DNA of 64,000 nucleotides from Vitis vinifera (Eukaryota > Streptophyta > Magnoliopsida > Vitales > Vitaceae). The position numbers and the translations under genes are program-made. The stretch is taken from the NCBI RefSeq assembly GCF_030704535.1, contig NC_081808.1:21703501-21767500 (forward strand), read 5' to 3'. Shown in pieces: positions 1-12,031 of this stretch. Position 1 is the stretch's first letter, and each line of letters starts with the position of its first letter. The notes below the pieces were generated by a model, which ran no database searches, had not been told where the DNA came from, and saw nothing but the letters and a program-made list of their open reading frames with translations.

Positions 1-1500
1 AAACCATGGTTTGAAACATTGATAAATAGAGATGTATCGATATTTGGATTTTACAAAAATATTGAAAAATATTGGTAAAATATTTAATTTTGTGATTTCA
101 TGTGTAATTTGCATAATGGGGTAAAAAGGGTTAATTAGGATAAAATTTTGGGAAATTATGTGTCTACTACCCATGTAAAATTTGTTTCATTTTTTTTTTA
201 TATTATTTTACTATATACAAAATTTGCATGGTGCAAGTGATGTGGGCACTGCAAAAATGACATCTAAGTGGGGAGAGGGGTTGGAGTTTGCTCAAATTAC
301 ACAAATATCATTATTATGTTGGAATTTTTATGTGTAGACTTACATAATCAATTTGATAATATCATAAATCAGTGTTAATTTATTTTTTGTATTGTGGTCC
401 ATAATGGGATTGGACACATATTGTTGCTTGATTTTTTATGGGCTCACCCTAATTCACTTGACTGGCCAATTAAATTAAGTCGTCCAACTAAAGTGTGTAA
501 TGTGTAATATATATATATATATAGAGAGAGAGAGATGTGTGTGCATTTGGTGAGCTATCCTCTTTTCTTCTCTTTGGAGAGCACTTCCGGCAAACACACA
601 CACTTCACTTTGGACTGAATTTTGGGAGGCAAGGGAAGAGCTCATTGATCCCTCATTCTCGGATCATCACGCACCCGGAAAGCAGCTTAATGGATATCAG
701 AGGGAGAAGAAATAGCTTCCCATGGCATGAACCAAGGTAATCGGATGAATTTTTGCTATTAAATGCATGCTTAAATGTTAATATGTTATCCTATAATATC
801 TCAATTCTCTTCATATTAATGGTGCAACCTTAAACAAAAGGAATGGTAATTTGATAAATATAATATAAAAATATAGATAAAATACAATCCCAACAAAAAG
901 GTGTCTAAATGGGAAGAAGAGTTAAAGTTGACTGCCATGGAATAATTGGTCAAAAGTGTAAATATAATATAAAAATAAGAATAAAATATTACCGTAATAA
1001 AATATGTCTAAGTTGGAAAAAGGATTAGAGTTGGTTGAAATTACAATAATATCATTCTTAATGGGTCAATGGGGTGTTGTGGAATGATAATTTGATAAAT
1101 ATTCAAAAAAAAGTTGGATAAAAAAGGTTTTAAAAGTTACAAAAAAACTTGCATAACAGTGCTTTGAGATAGTGTTGTGACAATTTGGTAAATATAAAAA
1201 GCAAATACAAAAAAAAAAGGTAAAAAAAGTTTCGATAAAGCTATATAATGGCTTTTATAGTGTATATATATATATAGATAAATGTAAAAGAAAAAATGTC
1301 ATTAAAAAATTATTATAATGATTTTTAAAAATTTTAACATAAATGAAAATTTTATCATAAGATAAGTAAAATTATTAATTTAATGTTTTATTTAACATTT
1401 TGCATATATTAAAATTTAAAGTGCTTTATATATAATTAAAGTGAAACAAGCCCAGCGGTTCAGCGTGTTCTTTTTTCATATGGGATAAAAATTTTAGGAC
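1..1500. other. AT-rich intergenic DNA, no supported gene
   Basis: Very AT-rich sequence. A 67-codon open stretch at 537-740 follows a TA/GA microsatellite (about 505-535) and a TC-rich stretch, then a GT-type donor context after 735. It could be the leader of a retroelement or gene, but I recognise no protein in it. The stretch 840-1440 contains repeated short blocks around 'aaatataatataaaaata' and looks like decayed repeat DNA. Confidence 0.5.
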
Positions 1501-1504
1501 CATG

Positions 1505-1740
1505 ATCCGACCGTCCACTTGGCGCCGAAATCTGCGAAAATCGCCTGAAAATCTCCAAAAATTTCACCACAGGCGCCGTGAAATCTCCTTAAAATCCAGA
1601 TGACGCCGAAATCTCCGAATATCACGTGAAAATCTCCAAGGGACCGGCCTGGCGCCGATAACGGGTGAAATTTCCGTAGAATTCAGATGGCGCCGAAATC
1701 TCCGAAAATCACGTGAAAATCTCTCGAAACTCGGACCGAA
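1505..1740. repeat. GC-rich tandem repeat with GGCGCCGAAATCT core
   Basis: Roughly three imperfect repeats of 80-90 bp share the core 'ggcgccgaaatctccgaaaa' followed by 'tcacgtgaaaatctcc'. It is a GC-rich island in otherwise very AT-rich DNA. The 62-codon minus-strand open frame across it is a by-product of the repeat period. The block probably belongs to a transposable element, but I cannot name the family. Confidence 0.55.
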
Positions 1741-2583
1741 TATCTTGCCCAACCGATATCCGAGAAATATCGGACGGTTTACCGCCGAAACGATTTTGAA
1801 TTTTAGTTTTCTCCCGCCTCGTCCAAAATTTCCTATTCAAATCCTTTATTATTTTATTTATATTTAATATTTCCTTATTAAAATCAAAATCTTATTATAT
1901 TAAATTCACCTTATTTGTAAAATTATTTAGATTATACTTTCATTTAAACCTTTTTATATTCCATTTGTACACATAAAATATTTTTTTTATAATATTATAT
2001 TTATATTATAAAATACTCATTTCAAATTCTATTATTTTTGACACCTTAAATTTAAAATAAATATGTATTTGTAAGTCACTTTTTTAAAAAAAAAAGCTAT
2101 TTTAAATTTTTTCAAGTGAAATATTAAATTATTTACTAAGTGTTAATATATTATGAGCAAACAATCAAATATGAAAATATCAGTCTTGATTCATATATAT
2201 TGATAATTCGATTTTACAGACATATCGAAATATATTATGAATATTTTGATACAAAATCTTGATTAAGAAAATTAATCAAAACTCATAATTTCAAAAATAT
2301 CATATTAAAAGAAGTAATAATGTCATATTAAAGTTGTTTTTATCACAAAATTAAAAACACAAAAATATGAAGAAATATAATAAAAATTTTGAGAAAAAAA
2401 TTCATATATATATATATATATATAAAAGAAGTAATAATATACATAATGAAGTTATTTCATTGAAAAAATTGGTATAAAATTAATATAATTTGTGATATTT
2501 GATAATAATGTACATAATTTAAGAATTTAAAATATATTTAATATTAATATTATGATATATTTAATATTCAAAATATTAAATAA

Positions 2584-2640
<57 letters not shown>

Positions 2641-2750
2641 AATTATTTTGATGGTTTTTATAATTTGAATAATTTTTAAAGGAAATAATTAAAATTAATT
2701 TATGTATTAACATTTTATTTTAGCATTTTCATAAGTCTAGTTGAAATATT
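1741..2750. other. AT-rich intergenic DNA with (TA)n microsatellite
   Basis: No coding signal. A (TA)n run lies at about 2588-2632 and shorter ones near 2405-2425. Composition is close to pure A+T. Confidence 0.6.
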
Positions 2751-2754
2751 TTAG

Positions 2755-3935
2755 TGGTATGTATAGGTATATTTATTGAATAGTTAACTAGCCATGTTGA
2801 ATATTTTCGGAATATATCATGAAAATTTTCATTCTTGTAGAGACACAACTAGTGGCGAAGCTAAGGACTTTTGTTAGGAGCGGCATGCAAAAAAAAAAAA
2901 TATTATAGTCATTATTTATAAACTGTAAGGTGATTAATGGTATTTTATATTATTATTAAAAACACTAAATAATTTTAAATATTAATTATAAGTATTAAGA
3001 ACAATTAAAAAAAAGGTTTTGGATTTTATATAAATAAATTATCAAGAATATTTAAAGGAAATTTTCAAAAGAATTGAAAAATAAAAAGAAAAATCATTAG
3101 AAAATTTCAATAATTTTAATAATTTTATTTTAGAGAATTTAATAATTTCTATTATAAATTTTAATATTTTTTTCAAGTGGAAGATGTGTGCGCCTTTAGA
3201 TCTTATTGTCTTATTATTTGATCTCAATTATTTATACCTTAGTCTCATTCTTTGTACTTATATTTAAAAGCTTAGATTTTTCCATGTATTTTCAAAAGTC
3301 GAGATTAAGATTTTAATGCATACTAAATTAATGCCTTATTTTTTTTTCTTTTTTTAAATAAGTAAATATAAGATAGTTGAAAATAAAGTCTTTTATTAAA
3401 AACTTATATTTTATATAAAAATGATTAAATTTTGATTAATTCATATTATTTTCTTACTTCCAGATAAAAATATAAGTATTTGGTAAGAAATTAACAAGTA
3501 TTATTTTTTATGATTTACTTAAACCAATCATAAAAAATAAGTATAATGAAAAGGATTGAATGCACTGGAAAAAATAAATATGAATAATATTAAAGAAGAT
3601 TTTATTTTATTTTTTAATTTTAGTATATTATTAGTAATTAATGTTCAATATAATTTTTTTGGCAATAATATTTAGTTACTATTATTTTTATTTTCAAAAA
3701 AAATTAAATTAAATTTATATTTTAGAGAGAGCAAAGTTTCTATTTTGGTTTTTGTTTTGCTAAAAAAAATTTATCATTAGGGGATTTTTTTTTTTTTTTT
3801 TAAGGAAAATTGAGGGAGGGCACATGCCTAGCCTTAGCTGGATCTCGTTAGTGGATACAACGGCTAGTAGAATGATAAAATACAACGGTCAAATAATTCG
3901 AATCTCTGATATATTTCAATTTCTCCCTCTTTCTC
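2755..3935 (+). repeat. Copy 1 of the ~1 kb segment upstream of POLLENLESS3-like
   Basis: From 'taggtatatttattgaatag' near 2765 onward this matches the block starting at 4254, with small indels. It ends in a poly-T run, 'aaggaaaattgaggg', 'caacggcta' and a short CT-rich leader. The same order precedes the POLLENLESS3-like genes at 5525-5650 and 23735-23880. It is a truncated copy of the gene's upstream region without the gene. The caulimovirid fragment begins directly after the CT-rich stretch. Confidence 0.75.
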
Positions 3936-3939
3936 TCTT

Positions 3940-4248
3940 CTTAGTATATATTGATGATGTTCTTATATTTTCAAATTCTATTGAACATCACTTCAAATAT
4001 TTAGAAACTTTTCAAAATATTGTTAGGGAAAACAGTTTAGTTGTCTTCGCCCTTAAGATTAAGTTATTTCAAACTAAGATTAAATTTCTAGGATTTGAAA
4101 TCTAACAAGGTACAATCAAACCAATTCAAAGGTCAATAAAGTTTTTTAGCAAATTTGCTGATGAAATTAAGGACAAAACTAACTTCAAAGGTTCTTAGGG
4201 AGTCTAAACTATATGTCAAACTTTTATCTAAACCTTATAACCACTATC
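3940..4248 (+). pseudogene. Endogenous caulimovirid (florendovirus-like) reverse transcriptase fragment
   Basis: The frame ending at 4105 contains the reverse-transcriptase catalytic motif YIDDVLIFS followed by a LFQTKIKFLG block, which is typical of plant caulimovirid polymerases rather than Ty3/gypsy elements. Related sequence continues past the stop in shifted frames to about 4248, so at least one nonsense or frameshift lesion is present. Only about 300 bp survive and no other viral domain is visible. The upstream codons of the open frame (from 3824) come from the host duplicate, not the virus. Assignment to florendoviruses, which are common in grape, is inference; a gypsy origin is the alternative. 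Confidence 0.6.
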
Positions 4249-4249
4249 A

Positions 4250-5440
4250 ATAGGTATATTTATTGAATAGTTAACTAGCCATGTTGAATATTTTCATAAT
4301 ATATCATGAAATTTTCATCACAGCGACACAACTAGTGGTGGAGCTAAAGATTTTTGTTAGAAGCCGCATGCAAGAAAAATATTATATTAGTCATTATTTA
4401 TAAATTGTAAGGTAATTAATGGTATTTTATATTATTATTAAAAAAAAACTGAATAATTTTAAATATTAATTATAATTATTAAGAACAATTTTAAAAAAGG
4501 TTTTGGATTTTATATAAATAAATTATCAAGAATATTTAAAGGAAATTTTCAAAAGAATTGAAAAATAAAAAGAAAAATCATTAGAAAATTTCAATAATTT
4601 TCATAATTTTATTTTAGAGAATTTAATAATTTCTATTATAAATTTTAATATTTTTTTCAGGTAGAAGATGTGTGCGCCTTTAGATCTCATTGTCTTTGAT
4701 CTTAGTTATTTATACCTTAGTCTCATTATTTGTACTTATATTTAAAAGTTTAGATTTTTCTATATATTTTCAAAAGTCGAGATTAAGAATTTCATGGATA
4801 CTAAACTAATAACTTAATTTTTTTCTTTTTTAAATAAGTAAATATAAGATAGTTGAAAATAAAGTCTTTTATTAAAAACTTTTATTTGATATAAAAAGGA
4901 TTAAATTTTGATTAACTCATATTATTTTCTTACTTCCAGAAAAAAATATAAGTATTTGGTAAAAAATTAACAAGTATTATTTTTTATGATTTAGTTAAAC
5001 CAATCATAAAAAATAAGTATAATAAAAAGGATCGAATGGATAGGAAGAAATAAATATGAATAATATTAAATAAGATTTCATTTTATTTTTTAATTTTAGT
5101 TAAATTTTAGTATATTATTAGTAATTAATGTTCATTTATATTTTAGAGAGAGCAAAGTTTCTATTTTGGTTTTTGTTTTGCTAAAAAAAATTTACGTTAG
5201 GGATTTTTTTTTTTTTTTAAAGGAAAAGTGAGGGGGGCACGTGGACACAATTGAGTGGGGCCTTAGCTGGATCCGCCAGTGGACGCAACGGCTAGTAAAT
5301 ATACAACGGTCGAATTCGAATCTCTGATATATTTCAATCTCTCCCTCTCTCTCTCTCTGTCTCACTCTCTCCCTCTATCTATCTCTCTCCCTCTCCCTCT
5401 CCCTCTCTGAAACCCCCTCGTAACTCTCTATCTCTCTGAA
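4250..5440 (+). repeat. Copy 2 of the segment upstream of POLLENLESS3-like
   Basis: Direct repeat of 2755-3935. It runs through the poly-T stretch (5205-5218), 'ggggggcacgtggacac' and 'caacggctag' into a CT microsatellite leader (5335-5450) that ends in 'gaaaccccctcgcaactc', the 5' leader of the POLLENLESS3-like gene. The gene itself is missing: the leader is joined directly to a DUF630 exon remnant at about 5455. Confidence 0.8.
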
Positions 5441-5454
5441 ACCCCCTCGCAACT

Positions 5455-5515
5455 CGCCCTCTCATCTACCGCATCCTCCTCCTCCTCCACCACCACAGCA
5501 GCCCTCTGAAATTCC
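5455..5515 (+). pseudogene. Remnant of DUF630/DUF632 exon 1 at a duplication junction
   Basis: The stretch starting 'ctcgccctctcatctaccgc' and ending 'cagcagccctctgaa' matches the proline-rich part of DUF630 exon 1 seen at about 23680-23735 and 33000-33060. It is followed, exactly as at 23735, by poly-T and 'aaggggggcacgtgg'. This is therefore a second instance of the unit junction, left behind when the rest of an earlier unit was deleted. Confidence 0.7.
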
Positions 5516-5766
5516 CTTTTTTTTTTTCAAGGGGGGCACGTGGGCACAATTGAGGGGGGGCCTTAGCTGGACACAACGGCTAGAAAAATACAACGGTCGA
5601 ATTCGAGTATGTTTTTCAATCTCTCCCTCTCTCTCTCTCCCTCTATCTATCTCTCTCTCCCTCTCCCTCTCCCTCTCTGAAACCCCCTCGCAACTCTCTC
5701 TCTCTCTCTCTCTCTCTGAAACCCCCTCGCAACTCCCCCCTTTCTCTCTCTCTGAAACCCCCGAAG

Positions 5767-7478
5767 ATGCAAGACATGTGGAATGTTCCCCCTGGTTTCA
5801 GGCCCAGCACATCTGCGCCTTCGTCTCCCGCAAAGCCAATTGGGGTGTCAAGAACTCGCTCAGACTCCTTTCATGTCACCCACAAAGTCCCTGTTGGCGA
5901 CACTCCTTATGTGAGAGCCAAAAAGGTTCAGGTAAGCTTCCGTTCTGGGAAATCTTGAAATTTGCCAACAAACCGAGGTTTCTTCTTTTGCGTGATTGAT
6001 CTCTGTTTGATGGGTTGGATTATGACTTTTGTTGCATCAGTTGGTTGACAAGGACCCGGAAAAGGCAATTCCGCTATTTTGGTCCGCCATTAATGCTGGA
6101 GATCGAGTGGATAGTGCGCTCAAGGACATGGCCATTGTGATGAAGCAACAGAACAGGGCTGAAGAAGCCATTGAGGCTATTAAATCGCTGCGAAGTCGTT
6201 GTTCAGATCAAGCCCAAGAGTCTCTTGATAATATCCTTCTGGATCTGTACAAGGTCCTGTCCTTGCGAAATTCCTTATCACTTGTTTGTATCTGGCTATT
6301 TAAGGATTATTGAGTACTGATTTTTGTCTTTTGGAAATTCGATTCGACAGAGATGCGGGAGATTGGATGATCAAATTGCACTTTTGAGGCACAAATTGTT
6401 CTTGATTCAACAAGGGATGGCTTTCAATGGGAAGCGCACCAAGACTGCCAGATCCCAAGGGAAAAAATTTCAGGTGTCCGTGGGACAAGAAGCGACTCGG
6501 TTACTGGTAAGCACACGGTTTTTCTGCTAGTTTCAGTCCTCTATCTCACTCCCTTAAACTCCATATTGAGACGAATTTCCATTTCAGGGGAACTTAGGAT
6601 GGGCATTGATGCAGCAGAACAACTATATCGAAGCAGAAGATGCCTACAGGCGGGCACTTTCCATGGCTCCAGATAATAACAAGATGTGCAATCTGGGTAT
6701 CTGCTTGATGAAGCAAGGGAGGATTCTGGAAGCCAAAGAAACCCTTAGAAGAGTGAAACCGGCTGTTGCAGATGGCCCGAGAGGTGTAGATTCCCACCTC
6801 AAAGCATTTGAGAGGGCACGGCAGATGCTGCTTGACCTTGAGTCTGAAATGTTGAATAAGGGAAGCGACCCTGTCGAGCAGAGTCGGCTCTTTGATGCCT
6901 TCCTCAGTTCTTCAGCGCTCTGGCAGCCTCAGCCTTGTAAGGACCAGCACACAACGAATACAATCAAATCTCAAGATGATTTTGGGGATGAGAACTTCGA
7001 CACCAACAGAGTCATGAAGGTTCTTTCTGGACAGAAGATTGCCAAACCAACGGCTGTTCATGCGAACTCACTCAACGTCGCGGCATTGCCATTCTACTCA
7101 TCAAAGACGACCAAGGACCCAATTGGAAAACCACTGCAGGAGTCCCTTAAGAGAACAAGATCAGGGCATGGTGCTAATTCGATAGGAGTGAATGAAACGG
7201 GGGCGTTCAGAAAGCCCTTAATGGAATCCATGGAACCAGAAAATAAGACTAGAAGGCGATCTCTTTCACCCGAAGAAAATGGGGACAAGTGGGCAGACTT
7301 TCTGCCAGACAGCAAGGAGTTTGAAGCGGCTCTTATTGCTGCAGTTCTGGGTTCAGCCACTGAAACAGGGAAGAAGACTGTGGAGACTGGAAACAGTTCT
7401 GGAATTTTACAGAATAAGATTGAGAGTAGGTTTAAAGTCTTTCAAGACATAACACTCTCTCTGAGCCCAAGAGCCTAA
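5767..7478 (+). CDS. POLLENLESS3-LIKE TPR protein, copy A
   Basis: Exons 5767-5931, 6041-6253, 6351-6506 and 6588-7478, all phase 0, give 474 aa. The N-terminus has the SRTRSDSFH and VPVGDTPYVRAK blocks of the MS5/TDM1/SDI family. Tetratricopeptide-type helices follow at about residues 55-250, with the conserved ALKDMAIVMKQQNRAEEAI, GNLGWALMQ and AYRRALSMAPDNNKMCNLG blocks. The C-terminus ends in the family's VFQDITLSLSPRA tail, which favours the POLLENLESS3-LIKE 2 branch over the shorter SDI proteins. Family members act in exit from meiosis in anthers (MS5/TDM1) or in the sulfur-starvation response (SDI1); which applies here is unknown. The leader is a CT microsatellite. It is convergent with the peroxidase pseudogene and differs from copy B at about 16 residues. 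Confidence 0.9.
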
Positions 7479-7948
7479 CCTCTCAATTAGTGTCAACTAA
7501 TTCAATTTAGTTTTTACAAGCTATAATAATATAGGTTTTAGGTTGGAGATGATCTTGTTCTCCTGGGCTCCTGTTCAAGCAGAAGGGGGGGAGGAGGGAG
7601 TACGCAGCTATGCAGAGAGTATGGTAGCAGTCCCTGCTGGGGTAGTAGCAGCAGTAGTTATAGTAGATGCAATTCATTAATTCTTGTCTACCTCTCAAAA
7701 TAAAGGGGGGCACACATCTGTAATAAAACATATTATTAGCTACATTTTGACTCAAGAAAATGAGGATCTTGCCTTGTTCTATATTGTGAATGCTGATTTC
7801 TCTTCCTCATTTCAAAGTGTATGGCATTTAATTTTGATCATATGAAGAGCTCCTAATTGTTTAGGAACATAGTTTTCTTCAATGAATCTTTGTGAGGTGA
7901 GATCTTCTAATAATACATGGTTTCTTCTTATACATGATCGATCCTGTT
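7479..7948. other. Convergent 3' regions of POLLENLESS3-like A and peroxidase A
   Basis: 470 bp between the stop of the plus-strand gene and the last exon of the minus-strand peroxidase. No coding potential is supported; the minus-strand frame at 7507-7755 is broken differently in the duplicate at 25757-26050. It presumably contains both 3' UTRs. Confidence 0.6.
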
Positions 7949-9508
7949 TTACTCCTGTTCCCTTTGACTTCTTCGTCTATAGTAGAAAGTAATGGCTATA
8001 GCAGTCGTCGCAAAAGCAACTCCTGCAGCAGTTTTTGCCATGGTTGAACTGTTCTTCACAGCTGTGATTACCCTGGAAAAGTCCAAATAGGAGGAACAAA
8101 CCTTAGCTCCGAAAGCTGCTTGTGGGATGCCGCATAATCTCTGAAGAAAGCCTCCAAATCCTGCCATGTACCAGAAATAATATGATAAGAAAATCAGCAA
8201 AGGGGGTTACAAGAGAGACTGCATGAGACTTACGTGAACACCCACGAAGGTTCCAGCATAAATACTACATTACCTGTTCATACAACCTAACATATTCTAG
8301 GAATTTACCTGTTCATACAACCTAACATATTCTAGGAATTTAGGATCCTTTATTAATGCTTGGTCTGTGGAAAATATAAACAATCGCCTGCCTCCCTGTT
8401 GAATCCTCGCCTGCAGCTGAAGAAGAAGGTTTCTGCTGTGAATACCCTGTTGGAGGGTTACTAGTTGTAAGAGACTTGGTTGATGATTTCATAAGCTCCC
8501 TGATTACAATATTAATCATAACATATAGCCATCATATATAATTGAAACATTACTGCATTTATATGCGTTCCAATCAATGAATTCTCAAATGAAACCTTAC
8601 TTGAAATACGAATTGTCGAACTTCCAGGGCTCCTCTGTCCACTTGCCATCAAAGCCTGGAACTTGCTTACGTGCCCCTCCCTACAACACCAAACCAAACA
8701 AAAACTACATGCATATGTGCGGGTGCTGAAAGAACTTTTTAAAGATAGCTGCAGATCTGTGGAGGAAGTTACCAATGTATGAGCTCCGGAGAGGGCCACA
8801 ATATCCTTGTCCTCAAGACCCATCCGGTTAAAGACTGACCTTAAATGTTCAGCACCTGCAACAAAATTTAATAATAGAAATATAAATTTTATGCTTGGTC
8901 TTATATGGGAAGTATAAGACAGCTCTGATTTCTGATGCATAACAACCAAGAAACAATTTGTAGAAGGAGCACAGCTGAAAAGCTAGAGAGGGGACCAAGG
9001 GGTGAAATGACAGAATTCGACAAACCATAAGGTTCAAGTCTCTATGCATTATCTGAGTTATAGAGCAGAATAGGAAAATGACTTCTTTTCCATAAACAAG
9101 GCCAGAGAGCATAAATAGTGGGGCCTCCAATAATCTCAACTACAACAACACCAGCAAGCTGACAAAACCCCAAAGGAGTCGGGAAAGTGACCACATCGGC
9201 ATCCAATTGCAAAGATGATACAAACCAGAGCTTGTTTTTATCTTAGCTTCTCAATGAATTCAAATTAAATCACAGAACAGTTGATTTCTGAAACAAGAGT
9301 CACCTGGTAAAGGTCAGCATATGTAATGCAATGATGCCTCCTTTTCACCTCCTCTGACATCAGAATAGAACCAGAGTCCATTAGAAAAAAAAAATTAGTA
9401 TTTCAATTTCAAGTAGGAAAAACTGAGAGTTATGGTGGGATGAAGTCCCAATCATACCATCTCGGCACTGAACCTCATTAAAAGGAGTTTGATTACAATA
9501 CAAGCAGA

Positions 9509-9587
9509 AAAAAAAAAAAAAAAAAGAAGAGGGGGGGGGGGGGGGGGGGGGGGGGGGGAGGGGGGGGGGGGGGAGGGGGGGGAGGGG
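9509..9587 (+). repeat. Poly-A then near-pure poly-G tract in peroxidase A intron 2
   Basis: An A run (about 9508-9525) is followed by about 57 bases of G interrupted by only a few A (9531-9587). The homologous place in unit 2 (27842-27860) is just a short A run and 'ggggaggg'. The open frames here encode only poly-Gly or poly-Pro and are not genes. Confidence 0.85.
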
Positions 9588-10195
9588 ACAAATCTGTTGC
9601 CAGTGTGCAAGGGCAAAAGGGAAAATGAATCTCACCACAAAGATCAACTGCCGTTTTCAAACCCCTATTTGCAGAATGATTAAGCTCTTGTGGGTTTCTA
9701 ATGGAGCCATTTGGGCCCCCTGTCTTTGTGAGAGCATCATAAGTGCCTGCATCATGAAACCTGCAAACAAAATGCTATTTAGCTTTTGATCATTAAACCC
9801 CTCATGCATTAAAGCTAAATTATTTCAAAATCCAATAGAGCCAGAATGCAAAAAGTCGGCTCACGATCCCCCTCGTACATGCCAAATATTAAGTCTCTGT
9901 TAATTTGAACCTTGCAAAACACACACACACACATGTATGAGTCGTTTTGTTCATGGCCTGTTCATGGCCATATTTCTGAAACACCAAAAGTTATAACACC
10001 TAGAAAAGCTTTTTTTTTTCTTTTTTCTAATTTTTCTGAAATTTTTATCTTATCTTCCCCATCTATTAAAATGCAACCACTTATGTTTTCTCCATCTCCC
10101 TTCAAAATGTCACTTCTAACATTTACTAAAAGAAATGAAACGCAGGGGAAAGAAAAAAGAAGCATAAATTAAACTTAAGAGACACTACGCTAGAC

Positions 10196-10200
10196 GGAGC
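10196..10200. repeat. Target site duplication GGAGC (left) of the copia element
   Basis: GGAGC abuts the LTR at 10201 and again follows the other LTR at 17180-17184. The intact sequence in unit 2 (near 28469-28473) has the motif once, so it is a true empty site. Confidence 0.92.
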
Positions 10201-10596
10201 TGTAAGATTATTACATGCAATATATATTTGATCCAAGTATATGAACATTTGCAACATGAATCAAATCTGAAAAAGACTTAGAATCGTCTACTTACCTCTA
10301 GCCATTGTTTTGAGTTACTGTAATCTGTGTAAGCCTTGATTTCCAAACTCTGATATCTCCTTTTAGATGGTGTATTTCTAAAGATAAAAAAAAGCTAAGA
10401 GACGAGTTCGGGACCATGAGAGATCTATATAACTGTGGCTTCCCATCATACCACGTTGTTTCTGATTTGCCACACTATGAGCAGTTTGTAGAACATGCTC
10501 CTTAACCGTAGGGACATAAGATGGTTGGTGGAGGACGTGGTCAGGTGTTGGACCACTTCAAAGTGGTGAATGTGTGTGAACATGTAGCTGATAACA
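10201..10596 (-). repeat. 3' LTR of the copia element
   Basis: 396 bp, starting TGTAAGATTATTACATGC and ending ATAACA on the plus strand. By eye it differs from the other LTR at about 30-35 positions (around 8-9 percent), largely transitions. Confidence 0.93.
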
Positions 10597-10612
10597 TTCT
10601 CCCACTTGATCC
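10597..10612 (-). promoter_or_regulatory. Polypurine tract of the copia element
   Basis: Reading the minus strand, GGATCAAGTGGGAGAA lies directly before the 3' LTR. This is the expected place and composition for the plus-strand priming site. Confidence 0.7.
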
Positions 10613-10885
10613 ACACCTTTAACCTAATGTCCTATCTTAGTCCATCAATTATCCGCATTAAGTAACAAATACATGAATCATGGCAATAAGTCCTCAATAT
10701 AATGAGTGTTACCTTCCATGTATTATAGTGTATTCATTCTTAACATTATAATTTATGTGGCAATATTACTTAATGAATAAACCCTATGTTCATTCTTGGT
10801 CCAATGAAGTTAAATTTTCTCAAAATTAAATAAAGGTGCACATCAATATGAGAAAATATCATAATAAGAGTTTGTACAATAGAAA

Positions 10886-11923
10886 CTACATAAGGGAACT
10901 AAGTCCCATGTTCACTACATGATCCTTGAATTTCAACAGTGGCATGCCCTTAGTCAAAGGATCAACGATCATCAATTCAGTGCTAATGTGCTCAATAACC
11001 ACTTTCTTTTCTTTAACACGTTCTCTTATGGCTAGATACTTAATGTCGATGTGCTTGCTTCGACTTCCACTTTTATTGTTTTTTGCCATAAAGACTGCAG
11101 CTGAATTGTTGCAATATATACTCAATGGGCTATATATTGAATCCATAACTCTAAGCCCGGAAATGAAACTCTTAAGCCATACACCATGTGAAGTAGCCTC
11201 AAAACAAGATATGAACTCAGCTTCCATAGTAGAAATAGCAGTTAAGGTCTGCTTAACGCTTCTCCAAGATATAGCTCCACCGGCCAATATAAAAATGTAT
11301 CCAGATGTTGATTTACGTGAATCAACACAGCTAGCAAAGTCTAAATCTGAGTAGCTAACAACCTCTAAATTGCTTGTTCGTCTGTACATAAGCTTGTAAT
11401 CTTTGGTTCCTTGAAGATATCTCATCACTTTATTTGTAGCTTTCCAGTGGTCCAAACCTAGGTTACTCTGATATCGTCCTAACATTCCAACAACTAATAT
11501 AATGTCCGGCCTTGTGCAGACCTGAGCATACATCAAACTTCAGATTGCAGAAGTATATGGAGTGTTCTTCATTTGTTCTCTCTCAAGATCGTTTTTCAGG
11601 CATTGGTTTAGATTAAACCTATCTCCCTTCGCTATAGGGGAAACACTAGGTGAACAATCCTTCATCTGAAATCTCTCTAAAACTTTATTGATATAGGTCT
11701 CCTGAGACAGACCTAAGATTCCTCGAAATCTGTCTCTATGCATCTTAATGTTAATGACATAAGATGCCTCACCCATATCCTTCATGTCAAAATTTTTAGA
11801 GAAGAATTGTTTCACCTCATGAAGTAAACCTTTATCATTGGTTGCAAATAAGATGTCATCCACATATAAAACAAGAAAACAAACTTTACTCCCACTGACC
11901 TTAAGATATATGCATTGATCCAT
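10886..11923 (-). pseudogene. copia RT C-terminal part and RNase H (broken)
   Basis: The frame 11540-11923 holds the YVDD catalytic box of copia reverse transcriptase (LYVDDILFATND). The frame 10886-11536 holds copia RNase H with TSGYIFILAGGAISW, STMEAEF and the terminal DPLTKGMP block. The two are separated by a stop at the 11536-11540 boundary. Confidence 0.88.
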
Positions 11924-12031
11924 AACATTTTCTACAAAACCAAATGAAGAAATTTTGTTATGGAATTTTAAATATCATTGGCGGGATGCTTGTTTTAAAC
12001 CATATATGAATTTCTTAAGCTTACAAACCAA

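Larger units (their letters stand above)
7949..10200 (-). pseudogene. Ascorbate-peroxidase-like copy A, exons 2-9 and the 3' end of exon 1 (dead)
   Basis: Collinear with the intact gene at 26167-28619. The exon with [19 protein letters not shown] (about 9637-9763), the TYADLYQ exon, the distal [19 protein letters not shown] exon, the FDNSYF exon and the C-terminal exon are all recognisable. Three lesions kill it. Exon 1 is split by the copia element at 10200. A 166 bp deletion (joint near 9115, corresponding to 27286-27451 in copy B) removes the 3' part of exon 4 and all of exon 5. Two extra bases near 8077-8080 shift the last exon into a stop at 8068-8070. Intron 2 carries a long poly-A/poly-G tract. 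Confidence 0.88.

Noticed and set aside
5550-5999. 149-codon frame overlapping POLLENLESS3-like exon 1
   Set aside because: It is mostly CT-microsatellite translated as Ser/Leu repeats and runs in another frame than the conserved protein from 5767.
9381-9683. Poly-Pro and poly-Gly frames on both strands
   Set aside because: By-products of the poly-G tract in an intron; no counterpart in the duplicate unit.
10926-11354. 142-codon plus-strand frame in the copia element
   Set aside because: It is the antisense of the copia RNase H region, which has clear protein motifs on the minus strand.
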